From Prauserella endophytica (GTDB taxonomy: Bacteria > Actinomycetota > Actinomycetes > Mycobacteriales > Pseudonocardiaceae), in contig NZ_SWMS01000001.1 of NCBI RefSeq assembly GCF_005146945.1, forward strand, positions 558,001-622,000: a stretch of DNA of 64,000 bases. Reading direction: 5' to 3'. Made by a program: the position numbers and the translations under genes. Below, piece by piece: positions 50,099-59,104 of this stretch (positions are counted from its first letter, which is position 1; the number at the start of each line of letters is the position of its first letter). Below the pieces are notes generated by a model that worked only from the letters and a program-made list of their open reading frames with translations, did not search any database and had not been told where the DNA came from.

Positions 50099-52012
50099 TC
50101 ACCGCGAACCGACGGGCTGCCCGCGGGGCACGGTGTCGAGGAACCGGGTCAGCGACTCGTACCCGCCGTCGTGCTGGGTGCGCAGCGTCGCCGTCTCCCC
50201 GCCCGCGAAGCGCAGCGCGATCTTGCCGCCGCCGGTGAGGAACTTCTTGCGGTCGCCGCCGAGGACGGTGCCCGTGGGCAGCCAGCGCACCCCCGGCTGA
50301 CCGAACAGCTCGGCCTGCCCCAGCTCCAGCAGCCCGGTGACGCGCTTGCGCTGGGCGTGCCCGCCCTGGCCCACGGCCCCGGCGAGGCTCTGCCCGGCCA
50401 GCTTGCCCGCCTTGAGCGGCACCAGCAGCAGCCCTGCGTCGAACACGAGCACGTCCCAGTTCTTCTTGAACGCCATGACCTCGGGGGCCACACCCACCAG
50501 CTGCGGCTCCGCGCCGCCTGCCGGATGCGCGGGCCTCGGTGGCGCGGCGGTGGGCCTGCGGACGAAGTCCATCCGCACGCCGAGCGCCGTGAGCCGCTGC
50601 GCGAACTGGGGCACCAGCGCGGGGTTCCGCACGGCCGGAGCCACGAGCTCGGTGACCTTCAGCTCGCCCTGCGGCCCGGTGATCAGCCGGCCGCCGCCCC
50701 AGCTCAGCTCGTGGTGCGCGCGCCGCTGCGCGATCAGCGCGCACACGATCACGTCGCCGAGCAGCTCTACAAGTCCCTCGCGGGCCTGCTCAGGGTTGCC
50801 GCCGTCCTCGAGCAACGGGCTCATGAGCTGGTCGATCCGGCCGTGCTGGATGGCGGCGAGCAGCTCGCCGAGCGTTCCGCCGGGAGCCGCGCGGGACTCG
50901 CGGCCAGCGCCCGCCAGCAGTTCGGCGCCCCTCGCGGCGCTCGCGGCCCCCGCGATCCGGACGATCTCGCTCCAGCTCGCGCGCGGTCCCAGCTCGCCCT
51001 TGATGTAGAGCCGAGCCTCGGCGGCCGGAACGACGCGCGCGGGGTCGGCGAGCACTGTCCACGCTGGACGTTGGTCGGGGCGCGCGGGTGGCGCCGGCAT
51101 GGCGCCGATCTTCTCGATGCGGCGGCGGATCGTCGGATGGCTGTCGAACAGCGAACTGGGCTGGTTGTCGAGCACCTTCGGCTCGATCTCGGCGACGATC
51201 CGGCGCTGCTGCGGGTGGTCGAGGAAGTTGCGGAAGCCGAGCAGGATGTCCGGCGTGCGCCCGGCCAGGCTCGGCAGGCCGAGGAACCGTTCTCCGTAGG
51301 CCTCCCACAGCAGGTCCATCGTCGCGATCTTGCGCAACGCGCTCGCCGCGGCCTCACTGCCCGCCGCCGCGACGGAGTAGGCGTCGGCCTGCAACTCCTG
51401 TGCCCGGTTCGCGGAACGGGATACGACGGCGTAGAGCCAGGCGTATGCGCCAAGGATCCAGCGGGCCGGTCCCGAGTCCAAACGGGACACTGTGAGCCCG
51501 AGTGTCTCGGCACCGCGGTAGCTCACGGCGAGCAGTCGCGTGTGGCCGCCGCCGTAGTGGCCCAGCTCGTGTGCGAGCACGGAGCGCAGCTCCGTGACGT
51601 TGAGTCCGGCCAGCAACGGCAGGCCGATCATCATGTACCGCTTGCCTTCCTTGAGGCCGAGCGCCCGCGCGTCCTCGCGCACCGCCGCGTTGATCTCGCC
51701 CACGAGCACGATCTCGTCCGGCGACCTGGTCTGTGCCTGTGCGGCGAGCTCGTCGACGAGCCGCCATAGCCCTGGCTGCTCCTGCCGCGTCAGCACCGGG
51801 CCGCTCGGCGGCTCCAGCCGAGTGCGCAGCGCCTGCGCGAGCGCGAGGCCGAGCGCAAGCATCATGCCCGCGGCGAGAATCGCGACGTACATGCCCGCGC
51901 GGTGCCCGATCGTCAGGCCCGCGACCACCCCGCCGACGCCGAGTGCGAGGACGAAGAACGGGAACAGGGCCAACAACAGCACCGCGAAGAACGCGCGAAC
52001 CGATCCGCGCAC
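50099..52012 (-). CDS. M48-family membrane metalloprotease with long C-terminal region
   Basis: 637 aa. Two N-terminal membrane helices (~8-33 and 42-62), then the zinc site HELGH (148-152) and a downstream Glu in AQELQADAYS. LFDSHPTIRRRIEKI ends the protease domain near residue 300. The remaining ~330 residues are an uncharacterised soluble region seen in actinobacterial M48 proteins. GTG 52012 is chosen because GGAGGAGG lies 6 bases upstream. M48 enzymes clear misfolded membrane proteins. Confidence 0.87.
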   Translation of the reverse strand: MRGSVRAFFAVLLLALFPFFVLALGVGGVVAGLTIGHRAGMYVAILAAGMMLALGLALAQALRTRLEPPSGPVLTRQEQPGLWRLVDELAAQAQTRSPDEIVLVGEINAAVREDARALGLKEGKRYMMIGLPLLAGLNVTELRSVLAHELGHYGGGHTRLLAVSYRGAETLGLTVSRLDSGPARWILGAYAWLYAVVSRSANRAQELQADAYSVAAAGSEAAASALRKIATMDLLWEAYGERFLGLPSLAGRTPDILLGFRNFLDHPQQRRIVAEIEPKVLDNQPSSLFDSHPTIRRRIEKIGAMPAPPARPDQRPAWTVLADPARVVPAAEARLYIKGELGPRASWSEIVRIAGAASAARGAELLAGAGRESRAAPGGTLGELLAAIQHGRIDQLMSPLLEDGGNPEQAREGLVELLGDVIVCALIAQRRAHHELSWGGGRLITGPQGELKVTELVAPAVRNPALVPQFAQRLTALGVRMDFVRRPTAAPPRPAHPAGGAEPQLVGVAPEVMAFKKNWDVLVFDAGLLLVPLKAGKLAGQSLAGAVGQGGHAQRKRVTGLLELGQAELFGQPGVRWLPTGTVLGGDRKKFLTGGGKIALRFAGGETATLRTQHDGGYESLTRFLDTVPRGQPVGSR

Positions 52013-52041
52013 GGCGGACCTCCTCCATGTCCAGTTGTGAC

Positions 52042-52094
52042 GAACCCCCGGCACCCCTCGACCGAATAGGACGGCCGGGCGATGCCGGGGGTTC
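52042..52094 (-). terminator. 12-bp inverted repeat after the DoxX gene
   Basis: GAACCCCCGGCA (52042-52053) and TGCCGGGGGTTC (52083-52094) are perfectly complementary, with a 29-base loop that has its own GC-rich core. It begins 18 bases beyond the DoxX stop and just upstream of the M48 start. No T-run follows. Confidence 0.6.
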
Positions 52095-52112
52095 CTGGGA
52101 AAACGAGATGGC

Positions 52113-52589
52113 TCAGTGGTTTTCGAGGCTCTTGGCGCGTGCCCGCCGCAGGTTGTCCAGCGCGAGCGAGCCGGGACCGAGCACCGCGATCAGCAGGAAG
52201 ATCCAGCTGAACAGCGCGGCCTGCTCGCCCATGTTGTGCAGCGGCAACAGCGCCATCGGCTGGTGCACGGTGAAGTACGCGTAGGCCATCGCGCCCGACG
52301 CCAGCACCGCGGCCGGCCGCGTGAAGAGGCCGAGACCGACCAGTACGGCGGTGACCACTTCGAGCACGCTGGCGTAGTACCCGGGCCACGAGCCCACGGG
52401 CAGCGCCGTGCCGGCGCCGTCGATGCCCCCAAGTGCGCCGAATCCCTGCAGGCCGTGGCAGAGGAAGAGGAAGGCCACCACGATCCTGGTGGCGGCGAGC
52501 ACCGGGCCGTGCAGCCTGCGGGGCGTACGGCGCGGGTTCTCGTCCGTGCGGTCGGTGGTGGTCGGGCGGTCGAGCGTGGCGTTCGTCAT
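52113..52589 (-). CDS. DoxX family membrane protein
   Basis: 158 aa, four transmembrane helices after a basic N-terminus. LFLCHGLQGFG, PGYYASVLEVVTAVLVGLGLFTRPAAVLASGAMAYAYF and HNMGEQAALFSWIFLLIA match DoxX. These proteins are linked to thiol or quinone redox functions. GGAGGG is about 8 bases before ATG 52589. The basic C-terminus ends with KSLENH. Confidence 0.88.
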   Translation of the reverse strand: MTNATLDRPTTTDRTDENPRRTPRRLHGPVLAATRIVVAFLFLCHGLQGFGALGGIDGAGTALPVGSWPGYYASVLEVVTAVLVGLGLFTRPAAVLASGAMAYAYFTVHQPMALLPLHNMGEQAALFSWIFLLIAVLGPGSLALDNLRRARAKSLENH

Positions 52590-52719
52590 GGGGTGTCCCT
52601 CCATCGGTCTGTGATCCGGCTCTGCAAAGGCGTCGAACGCCTCGCGGCTGGATCGACATCGATGAGGACATTTCTTTCCGTGACGGACAGCTACGCAGAA
52701 TGACAATGAGCGACGCGTT

Positions 52720-52938
52720 TCACAGGCGCCGCTTCTCCGTTCCGTCCCAGGCGCGGGCGGCGGCGATCAGGCACCACAGCGCTGCCAGCGCGAGCGCGGC
52801 CGCGAGCACGGCAGGCCACCATTCGGACATCGAGCTGGCGAGGAACGCCTGCAGCACCGCGGTCGCGGCGAACGCGAGCGCGAGGACGATCAGCAGCAGG
52901 CGTTGCGAGAACGGGTACCTGCCGGCGCGCTTCAGCAT
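52720..52938 (-). CDS. Small membrane protein of unknown function
   Basis: 72 aa with two hydrophobic helices separated by a short turn (SSMSEWWPA) and basic ends. AAGGAGG is upstream of ATG 52938. No family recognised. Too short for a confident call, but GC3 and start context are normal. It may share a transcript with DoxX, 130 bases downstream. Confidence 0.5.
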   Translation of the reverse strand: MLKRAGRYPFSQRLLLIVLALAFAATAVLQAFLASSMSEWWPAVLAAALALAALWCLIAAARAWDGTEKRRL

Positions 52939-53084
52939 CGACACCGGCCTCCTTGGTGTCCTGGTGCGGGGGTTTGCACTGGTATCGCCGTACAAGGTCG
53001 CGGAGTTACCGGTTCCGTTCGGGGTGTTCGCATGACGAGACGTGCGGGCGGGAGAGGTTCCTCACCGTGCGCTATGTCACCGTT

Positions 53085-53130
53085 GGCCGAAACGGCCGCA
53101 AACCCACTGCTCGGCGTGGTAGCGCCGAGC
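53085..53130. other. Two GC-rich hairpins in the 53.0-53.16 kb gap
   Basis: GGCCG-AAA-CGGCC (53085-53097) and GCTCGGCG-TGGTAG-CGCCGAGC (53109-53130, perfect 8-bp stem). They lie in the 348-base gap between the small membrane gene and the cvnA gene. No T-run. They could insulate the two divergent units. The rest of the gap contains only the cvn promoter. Confidence 0.4.
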
Positions 53131-53163
53131 AAAGACGCTGTTCGGCCGGACGGAGTAGTGAAG

Positions 53164-53191
53164 TTGACTCACGTTTGTCCGGCTGCATAAT
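53164..53191 (+). promoter_or_regulatory. Putative promoter of the cvn operon
   Basis: TTGACT (53164-53169), 16-base spacer, CATAAT (53186-53191). Transcription would start near 53198, leaving a leader of about 90 bases before the TTG start at 53287. Confidence 0.55.
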
Positions 53192-53286
53192 CTCCGCTGA
53201 GCGCTGGCTTACCCGCGGGGAGCGCGAGGCCGGCAGCCCAGGGGTGCGGGGGCCCAAACGATCTGGAAAAGCCGCTGAAAGGGCCT

Positions 53287-55743
53287 TTGAGCGCGTTGGT
53301 TAAGAAGAAGTTCGGGGCACGTACCCGACGTTCGTCGATCCGGTCCAGGGTTCTGGCCATCGCGTTCGTCCCCAGCGTCGCCCTGCTGCTGGCGGGTGTG
53401 GCGCTCGCCGGCTATCTCGTGTACGACGCCATCCAGGTCCGCGACTTCGCCACCAAGGTCCACGACGCGGCCGAACCCGGCGCCCGGTTCTTCGCCGCCG
53501 TGCGCGAGGAACGAAGGCTGACCCTCCAGGACCTCGCCAGCAACGGCGCCAACAGGGCCGAGCTCCAGCAGGTGCGCGCCGAGACCGACGCCTCGGCCGC
53601 GGCCATCAACGCCGAGCTGCAGGCCATGGTTGGCGACGCGCCGCAGAACGTGCAGCGCAGCATCGCCATCACCGCGCAGCAGTTCGCGCAGCTGCCGCAG
53701 TTCCGCCAGCAGATCGACGCGGGCGGCCCCTCGCTGCAGCAGGCCTACGACTTCTACAACCGGCTGATCGACGAGTTCGCGATCGGCCTGAACGGCGTCG
53801 CCCAGCAGGCGCCCGACGCCGAGACCGCGTACCTGCGCGTCACCGCGATGCCGCTGTTCACCAGCGCGGACGGCATGTCGCGTGGTGACGCGCTCGCGGC
53901 GGCCGGCTTCGTCGGTGGCGGCCTCACCGAAGAGGAGTTCCGCACCTACATCGGCCAGATCGGCGCCTACCACGCAGGCCTCCAGTCGGCGGTGCCCGAG
54001 ATGATCCCCGAGGTCAGGGCACAGTACGAGCAGCTCGTGCAGAGCGAGGCCTGGCAGCGGCTCACCACCGTCGAGAACGCCTTCCTGCGTGGCAACCAGA
54101 CCCAGCTGCCGGTGCCGGAGGCCGAGTGGCGCGCCGCGGCGCGGGACGTCGGCGCGGCGCTCATGGGCATCTACATCGCACAGAGCTCCAACGCCACGAA
54201 CATCGCGCTCGACGACGCCGACCGGACGCTGATCACGTCGATCATCGCCGGTATCGCCGTGCTCGTCGTCGCCATCGCGCTGTTCCTCATCGCGTGGCGG
54301 CTGTCCAACCGCCTCGTGCAGCGGCTCGCCAGGCTGAGGGAGGACACGCTCGACATCGCCGACAACCAGATGCCCGAGCTGGTCGCTCGGGTCAGGGCGG
54401 GCGAGGCGGTGGACCTCGACGCCGAGATGGCGTTCCTCGACCACGGCCAGGACGAGATCGGCCAGGTGGCCGACGCGTTCAACAAGGCGCAGCAGACCGC
54501 CGTCGCCGCCGCCGTCGAGGAGGCCAAGACCCGTGAGGGCACCAAGAAGGTGTTCCTCAACATCGCCCACCGCAGCCAGGTGATCGTGCACAGGCAGCTA
54601 CAGGCGCTCGACGCCGCGGAGCGCAAGCAGGAGGACCCGGACCAGCTCGACATGCTGTTCCGGCTCGACCACCTGTCCACCCGCGCGCGGCGAAACGCCG
54701 AGAACCTGATCATCCTCGGCGGCGAGCAGCCCGGCAGGCAGTGGCGGAACCCGGTCGCGCTCGCCGACCTCGTGCGCGGCTCCACGGCCGAGACCGAGGA
54801 CTACAAGCGCGTCAAGGTGGGCAAGCTACCGGCGATCGCCGTCGCGGGCCCGGTGGTCGGTGACCTCGTGCACCTGCTCGCCGAGCTCATCGACAACGCC
54901 ACGTCGTTCTCGCCGCCGTCGTCGCGGGTGGAGATCCGGGGCGAGATCGTCGGCCGCGGTGTGGTGATCGAGGTGGAGGACCAGGGCCTCGGCATCGAGC
55001 CGGAACGCTGCGACGAGCTCAACGAAATGCTGCGCAACCCGCCCGACTTCAGCTTCATGGCGCTGTCGGAGGAGCCGCGGCTCGGCCTGTTCGTGGTGGC
55101 GCGGCTTGCGGCCAAGCACGGCATCGTGGTGACCCTGCGCGAGTCGGCCTACGGCGGCACGCGTGCGATCGTGCTGGTGCTCTCGGACCTCCTCGGTCCC
55201 GTGCCGGAGCCCGAGGACGGCACGCGGACCGCCGTCGAGGAGGCCGTGCCCGCCCAGCAGACGCCGGTGCTGCGGCGCAGGCCGAGGGCCACGCCGAAGA
55301 CCGAGCCACCCGCGCAGAACGGTTCGGGCCCGAGGGAACTGCCCAAGCGCAGGCGCGAGACGCCCCCGGCCGAGGCGGCGCCGCCGCGGGAGCTGCCACA
55401 ACGGGAGAGTGTGTTCCGCGAGAACGGGGTTCTGGAGAACGGCGTGAGGGAGAACGCTCCACGGGAGTCCGCACCGAGGGAACTGCCGCAGCGGCAACGC
55501 CCCGCGCAGGACGCCCGCCCGCAGCAGCCCGGCGGGACGATGTCACCGGGAAGGCCGCCGCTGCCGCGGCGCCGCAGGCAGCAGAACCTGGTGCCGCAGT
55601 TGATGGAAACGGGTCCATCCACGGAGCAGACGGAGGTGGTCACCGAGCCGGAGCAGGCCAGGAGCCGGCTTTCCGCCTTCCAGCGCGGGACCCGGCAGGC
55701 ACGCGCGCACGACCCGAGCCTCGACGAGCATTCTGGAGACTGA
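53287..55743 (+). CDS. Conservon sensor kinase-like protein CvnA (NIT-HAMP-HATPase)
   Basis: 818 aa. TM1 ~22-46, extracellular nitrate/nitrite-sensor-like helical domain to ~310, TM2 ~315-338, HAMP to ~395. An H-box-like segment (NIAHRSQVIVHRQLQ, ~424) and the HATPase N-box (LLAELIDNATSFSPPSS, ~528) follow, then a long Pro/Arg/Gln-rich tail after ~640. In Streptomyces conservons this protein sits at the membrane with CvnB, C and D to form a GPCR-like signalling complex. TTG 53287 is the apparent start. The ribosome binding site is weak. Confidence 0.9.
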   Translation: MSALVKKKFGARTRRSSIRSRVLAIAFVPSVALLLAGVALAGYLVYDAIQVRDFATKVHDAAEPGARFFAAVREERRLTLQDLASNGANRAELQQVRAETDASAAAINAELQAMVGDAPQNVQRSIAITAQQFAQLPQFRQQIDAGGPSLQQAYDFYNRLIDEFAIGLNGVAQQAPDAETAYLRVTAMPLFTSADGMSRGDALAAAGFVGGGLTEEEFRTYIGQIGAYHAGLQSAVPEMIPEVRAQYEQLVQSEAWQRLTTVENAFLRGNQTQLPVPEAEWRAAARDVGAALMGIYIAQSSNATNIALDDADRTLITSIIAGIAVLVVAIALFLIAWRLSNRLVQRLARLREDTLDIADNQMPELVARVRAGEAVDLDAEMAFLDHGQDEIGQVADAFNKAQQTAVAAAVEEAKTREGTKKVFLNIAHRSQVIVHRQLQALDAAERKQEDPDQLDMLFRLDHLSTRARRNAENLIILGGEQPGRQWRNPVALADLVRGSTAETEDYKRVKVGKLPAIAVAGPVVGDLVHLLAELIDNATSFSPPSSRVEIRGEIVGRGVVIEVEDQGLGIEPERCDELNEMLRNPPDFSFMALSEEPRLGLFVVARLAAKHGIVVTLRESAYGGTRAIVLVLSDLLGPVPEPEDGTRTAVEEAVPAQQTPVLRRRPRATPKTEPPAQNGSGPRELPKRRRETPPAEAAPPRELPQRESVFRENGVLENGVRENAPRESAPRELPQRQRPAQDARPQQPGGTMSPGRPPLPRRRRQQNLVPQLMETGPSTEQTEVVTEPEQARSRLSAFQRGTRQARAHDPSLDEHSGD

Positions 55744-55749
55744 GACGCC

Positions 55750-56160
55750 ATGGTGAACACGGGAGTCAACGAACTGGACTGGCTGCTGGACGACTTGGTG
55801 CAGCAGGTGGCCGGAGCCGATCGCGCCGTCGTGCTGTCCGCGGACGGCCTGCTCATCGGCAGGTCGAGCAACCTGTCCGAAGAGGACGGTGAGCACCTTT
55901 CCGCGGTGGCGTCGGCGTTCCAGAGCCTCGCGCGAGGAACCGGACGGCACTTCGGCGGGGGCCAGGTGCGCCAGACCGTCGTCGAGATGGACCACGCGTT
56001 CCTGTTCGTCACGGCTGCGGGCAGGGGAGCGTGCCTCGCCCTGCTCACGTCGGAGGACGCGGACATGGGCCTCGTCGCGTACGCGATGAACATGATGGTG
56101 AAGCGGGTCGGCGCGGTACTCAGCGCGGCTCCCAGGGTTGAGCAGCACAGTGCGCCATGA
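55750..56160 (+). CDS. Roadblock/LC7-domain protein (CvnB)
   Basis: 136 aa. ELDWLLDDLVQQVAGADRAVVLSADGLLIG is the roadblock start. The family forms dimeric platforms that act on the conservon GTPase. It begins 6 bases after cvnA, and its stop overlaps cvnC (ATGA). Confidence 0.93.
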   Translation: MVNTGVNELDWLLDDLVQQVAGADRAVVLSADGLLIGRSSNLSEEDGEHLSAVASAFQSLARGTGRHFGGGQVRQTVVEMDHAFLFVTAAGRGACLALLTSEDADMGLVAYAMNMMVKRVGAVLSAAPRVEQHSAP

Positions 56161-56528
56161 GCGGCCAGGACGAGGCGTGGTTCGACGAGGCGGCGGGGCC
56201 TCTGGTCCGTCCCTACGCCGTCACGGGCGGCCGCACGCGCTCGGACCAGTTCGGCCTCGAACTGATCACACTCGTCGTGGCGCTTCCCTCGGTCGCCGAG
56301 GCGGCCTCGCTCCCGCCTGAGTACGCGAAGATCGTGCGGTTGTGCCAGCGGCCGATGTCCGTGGCGGAGGTCGCCGCGCTGATCGACCTACCCCTGCCGG
56401 TGATCAAGGTACTGCTCAGTGATTTGATCGAGCAGAACTACGTGATCTTCCGTAGAGCTGCGCCCATGAGTGAAGCCCCAAACCAACACGTACTGCAGGC
56501 GGTTCTCGATGGCATCCGGAAACTCTGA
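56157..56528 (+). CDS. DUF742 protein (CvnC)
   Basis: 123 aa. LVRPYAVTGGRTRSD at the start, then a winged-helix-like region (MSVAEVAALIDLPLPVIKVLLSDLIEQNYV). DUF742 is found only in conservon operons. Its last 20 bases overlap the start of cvnD. Confidence 0.93.
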   Translation: MSGQDEAWFDEAAGPLVRPYAVTGGRTRSDQFGLELITLVVALPSVAEAASLPPEYAKIVRLCQRPMSVAEVAALIDLPLPVIKVLLSDLIEQNYVIFRRAAPMSEAPNQHVLQAVLDGIRKL

Positions 56529-57105
56529 CCCGCGGCGTCGGCTCACCGCGACGGCGGTGAAGCTGTTGATCGCCGGTGGCTTCGGGGTCGGCAAGACCAC
56601 GATGGTCGGCTCGGTCAGCGAGGTCCCGCCGCTGCGCACGGAGGAAGTGCTGACGTCCGCGTCGGAAGGCGTCGACGACCTCGCCGGCGTCGAGCGCAAG
56701 ACCACAACCACCGTGGCGCTGGACTTCGGGCGCATCACGATCAACCAGGACCTGATCCTGTACCTGTTCGGCACTCCCGGCCAGGACCGGTTCTGGTTCA
56801 TGTGGGACGAGCTGGCGACGGGCGCGCTCGGCGCCGTTGTGCTGGCCGACACCCGCAGGCTCGAGAGTTGTTTCCCCGCGGTGGACTTCTTCGAGCGACG
56901 CGGGCTTCCGTTCGTCGTGGGGGTCAACTGCTTCGACGGAGCCCACCGCTACGGCACCGAGGAGGTGCGCGCCGCGCTGGACGTGGACCCGACTGTTCCG
57001 CTGCTGCTGTGCGACGCTCGCGACCGGGAGTCGACCAAGCAGGTGCTGGTGACCCTCATCCAGCACGTCATGCGCAACGCCGACCTCGTTCCGGCCAGCA
57101 GCTGA
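56509..57105 (+). CDS. Conservon GTPase (CvnD)
   Basis: 198 aa small GTPase: P-loop GGFGVGKT (23-30), switch II GTPGQDRFWFMW, and VNCFDG in place of NKxD. The FWFMWDEL segment is typical of CvnD. Its nucleotide state is set with CvnA and CvnB. ATG 56509 lies inside cvnC. No conservon P450 (CvnE) follows. The operon ends at the hairpin at 57192. Confidence 0.93.
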   Translation: MASGNSDPRRRLTATAVKLLIAGGFGVGKTTMVGSVSEVPPLRTEEVLTSASEGVDDLAGVERKTTTTVALDFGRITINQDLILYLFGTPGQDRFWFMWDELATGALGAVVLADTRRLESCFPAVDFFERRGLPFVVGVNCFDGAHRYGTEEVRAALDVDPTVPLLLCDARDRESTKQVLVTLIQHVMRNADLVPASS

Positions 57106-57191
57106 GGACGTTGTGGAGAGCGACAGACCCTCAGCGGAGGTCCGCGAGCCGGGAACTGGCCGACAGCTCGGACGGTTCGGACGGCTCGGAC

Positions 57192-57226
57192 GGCGAGGGC
57201 ATCGTGGGTCGCACGATGCCCTCGCC
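57192..57226 (+). terminator. Perfect 15-bp hairpin after the cvn operon
   Basis: GGCGAGGGCATCGTG (57192-57206), loop GGTCG, CACGATGCCCTCGCC (57212-57226). No T-run. Long GC stems of this kind are common as actinobacterial terminators. Just before it, CTCGGACGG/TTCGGACGG/CTCGGACGG (57167-57193) is a 9-base triple tandem repeat. The 241-base gap 57106-57346 holds no gene I can support. Confidence 0.75.
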
Positions 57227-57346
57227 GATGCCGGTGGCCGGTCGCTCGTGGTGGAGCGGCCGACGTTCGCGTTCTCCCTGGCGGAGTTCGTCAGGGCTCG
57301 CGCGCTGGTGCGGGCCGCACGCGGGTCTTGTGGAACGGGCCGCTGA

Positions 57347-57898
57347 TCAGCCGTTGCCGAGCAGGCCCTGCATGGTGTCGATCTCGGCCTGCTGGGTGTT
57401 GATGACCTGCTGTGCGAGCCGCTTGAGCTCGGAGTGCACGCCATGTGCCAGCTGTGCGCGGGCCATCTCGATCGCGCCCGCGTGATGCTCGATCATCAGC
57501 TCGAGCCAGCGCCGGTCGAACGTGGCGCCGCTCATCCTGCCCAGCTCGGCCAGGTGCTCCTCGGTCATCATGCCCGGCATGGCGTGGCCGCCGCCGTGTC
57601 CCTCGTGCTCACCGGGAACCGCCTCGCCCCACTGCTGTAGCCACTCGGAGAGCTGTTCGATCTCCGGCTGCTGCGCCTGGCGGATGTCGTCGGCCAGCCC
57701 GCGCAGCCGTTGGTTCCCGGTGCGTTCGGTCACCAGCCCCGCCATCTCGATCGCCTGGCGGTGGTGGGGAATCATCTCGCTCGCGAACGTCACGTCCGCG
57801 TCGTTGTGGTCCGCTTGCTCGGTTGCGGTGCCGCAGCCCGCGAGCAGCACGATGGCGGCGATCGCGGGCAGCACGAATCGCCTCACGTTCTTGAACAT
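57347..57898 (-). CDS. DUF305 lipoprotein (ferritin-like, metal-binding)
   Basis: 183 aa. Lipobox LLAGC (Cys22). Two copies of the DUF305 hallmark: EMIPHHRQAIEM (41-52) and LMIEHHAGAIEMA. A His/Gly-rich linker lies between (EGHGGGHAM). The family is thought to bind copper or other metals at the cell surface. ATG 57898. It lies 59 bases downstream of the DUF6153 gene and is likely cotranscribed. Confidence 0.92.
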   Translation of the reverse strand: MFKNVRRFVLPAIAAIVLLAGCGTATEQADHNDADVTFASEMIPHHRQAIEMAGLVTERTGNQRLRGLADDIRQAQQPEIEQLSEWLQQWGEAVPGEHEGHGGGHAMPGMMTEEHLAELGRMSGATFDRRWLELMIEHHAGAIEMARAQLAHGVHSELKRLAQQVINTQQAEIDTMQGLLGNG

Positions 57899-57957
57899 GG
57901 TTCGTCTTTCCTGGCCTGAGAAATCGGATGGGTGGACGCTCGGGAGAAAGCGCCTCA

Positions 57958-58326
57958 TCACACCCGGATCACGCAGGCGAGGTGCAGGATGTCGCGCCCG
58001 CCGCGCGGCGGGGCACGGGCCCCGGCCCGCAGCGGGATCGCGCGGCGGACGGGCGGCACGGAGCGGGCCACGCGGCCGAGGAACCACGCCGCGAGCAGGA
58101 GCCCGCCCACCGCGGCCAGTACGGCGAGGCAAAGGTGGAAGAGGTCGTGGGAGCCGTGGTCCGGTGCCGGATGGCCGTCTGCGACGGTGGCAGCGGCCAC
58201 GGCCGGCATGCTCTCCGGCCCGTGCGCGGGCGGGGCGGAACCCACGTGGTGCATGGCGACGACGGCGAGCGCGAGCGCGCACAGCAGCGCCCACCTCGGC
58301 AACGGTCCCATCTCCCGCCGGAGCAT
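57958..58326 (-). CDS. DUF6153-type small membrane protein
   Basis: 122 aa with two transmembrane helices (~12-28 and ~65-85) around a His-rich extracellular loop (GHPAPDHGSHDLFH). These proteins are regularly found next to DUF305 genes in actinobacteria, suggesting joint metal handling. The C-terminus is basic. Confidence 0.78.
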   Translation of the reverse strand: MLRREMGPLPRWALLCALALAVVAMHHVGSAPPAHGPESMPAVAAATVADGHPAPDHGSHDLFHLCLAVLAAVGGLLLAAWFLGRVARSVPPVRRAIPLRAGARAPPRGGRDILHLACVIRV

Positions 58327-58344
58327 GGCACCAATTTAACCGAG

Positions 58345-58375
58345 CGTGCCCGGGACTCGGTGAGCCCCGGGCACG
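58345..58375 (-). terminator. Hairpin after the 2OG dioxygenase gene
   Basis: CGTGCCCGGG (58345-58354) pairs with CCCGGGCACG (58366-58375), 11-base loop. On the minus strand it starts 5 bases past the dioxygenase stop and is followed by a short TTAAATT stretch. Confidence 0.7.
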
Positions 58376-58379
58376 ACGG

Positions 58380-59072
58380 TCACCAGTCGAGCGCGTAGGT
58401 GTGGGCGTAGTTGACCGTGCACACGAGCGCGTCGCGCCGCGCCGCGCCGCCCGGAGGGTTCTCCAGCGGTGTCACGGTGTGCCGGAACCGGGCGTCCTCG
58501 AACACCATCAGGTCACCGGGGCTGAGCGTGCCCCGGAAGATCGGTTCGTGATCGTCCTCGCCGGGTCCGTAGAGCCAGGTCTCGGCGCCGTGCCCGACCT
58601 TGTCCACGACGTAGATGAAGATGAACCGCTCACCATCCTGGTGCGGCTTGGTGACGACGTTGGTGAACGTGCGGAAGAGGTTCACGCCGAACGTGCCCCT
58701 AGGGTCCCGCCAGTGCTCCGGCAGCAGTGCCAGCGCCTTGCGGATCCACGTTTCGAACAACCCGTCGGCGAGTACCTCGACGCGCCCGTACTCGCGGGCT
58801 TCCGGCCGCTCACCGCGATTCTCGATGGTGATGGTGTCGTGTTCGGACAGTCGGAGCTCGGTTCCTTCCCACTCGAAGCGGACGACGTCACGCGCCCGCT
58901 CCCTGTCCACGGGGAGGTCCTTCTCGTATCGGCGCAGCACTCCACTGTGGAAGAACGCACGGTGAAGGTGTGCGCGATCTTCGGCGGAGAAGCCGAACTC
59001 GGATTCGCTGAGGACGACATAGCCGTCGGTGCTGAGTTTCTTGTGACTCAACTTCACAGCTTCGGATGCCAT
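58380..59072 (-). CDS. 2-oxoglutarate/Fe(II) dioxygenase family protein (PF10014 type)
   Basis: 230 aa. Candidate iron ligands His144 and Asp146 (KPHQDGERF) and His198 (RFRHTVTP), with Arg212/213 for 2-oxoglutarate. GVNLFRTFTNVVTKPHQDGE and LSPGDLMVFEDARFRHTV fit PF10014, whose known members hydroxylate free amino acids such as isoleucine or leucine. It lies 32 bases downstream of the XRE/DUF5753 gene on the same strand. Substrate unknown. Confidence 0.85.
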   Translation of the reverse strand: MASEAVKLSHKKLSTDGYVVLSESEFGFSAEDRAHLHRAFFHSGVLRRYEKDLPVDRERARDVVRFEWEGTELRLSEHDTITIENRGERPEAREYGRVEVLADGLFETWIRKALALLPEHWRDPRGTFGVNLFRTFTNVVTKPHQDGERFIFIYVVDKVGHGAETWLYGPGEDDHEPIFRGTLSPGDLMVFEDARFRHTVTPLENPPGGAARRDALVCTVNYAHTYALDW

Positions 59073-59104
59073 TCAAAGAGTCCAATGCGGGGTTTGGGAA
59101 ATGG

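Noticed and set aside
57113-57346. Possible 77-aa gene after cvnD (GTG start)
   Set aside because: It contains the 9-base tandem repeat and the 15-bp hairpin. No ribosome binding site. Weak DUF397-like hint only in its last third.
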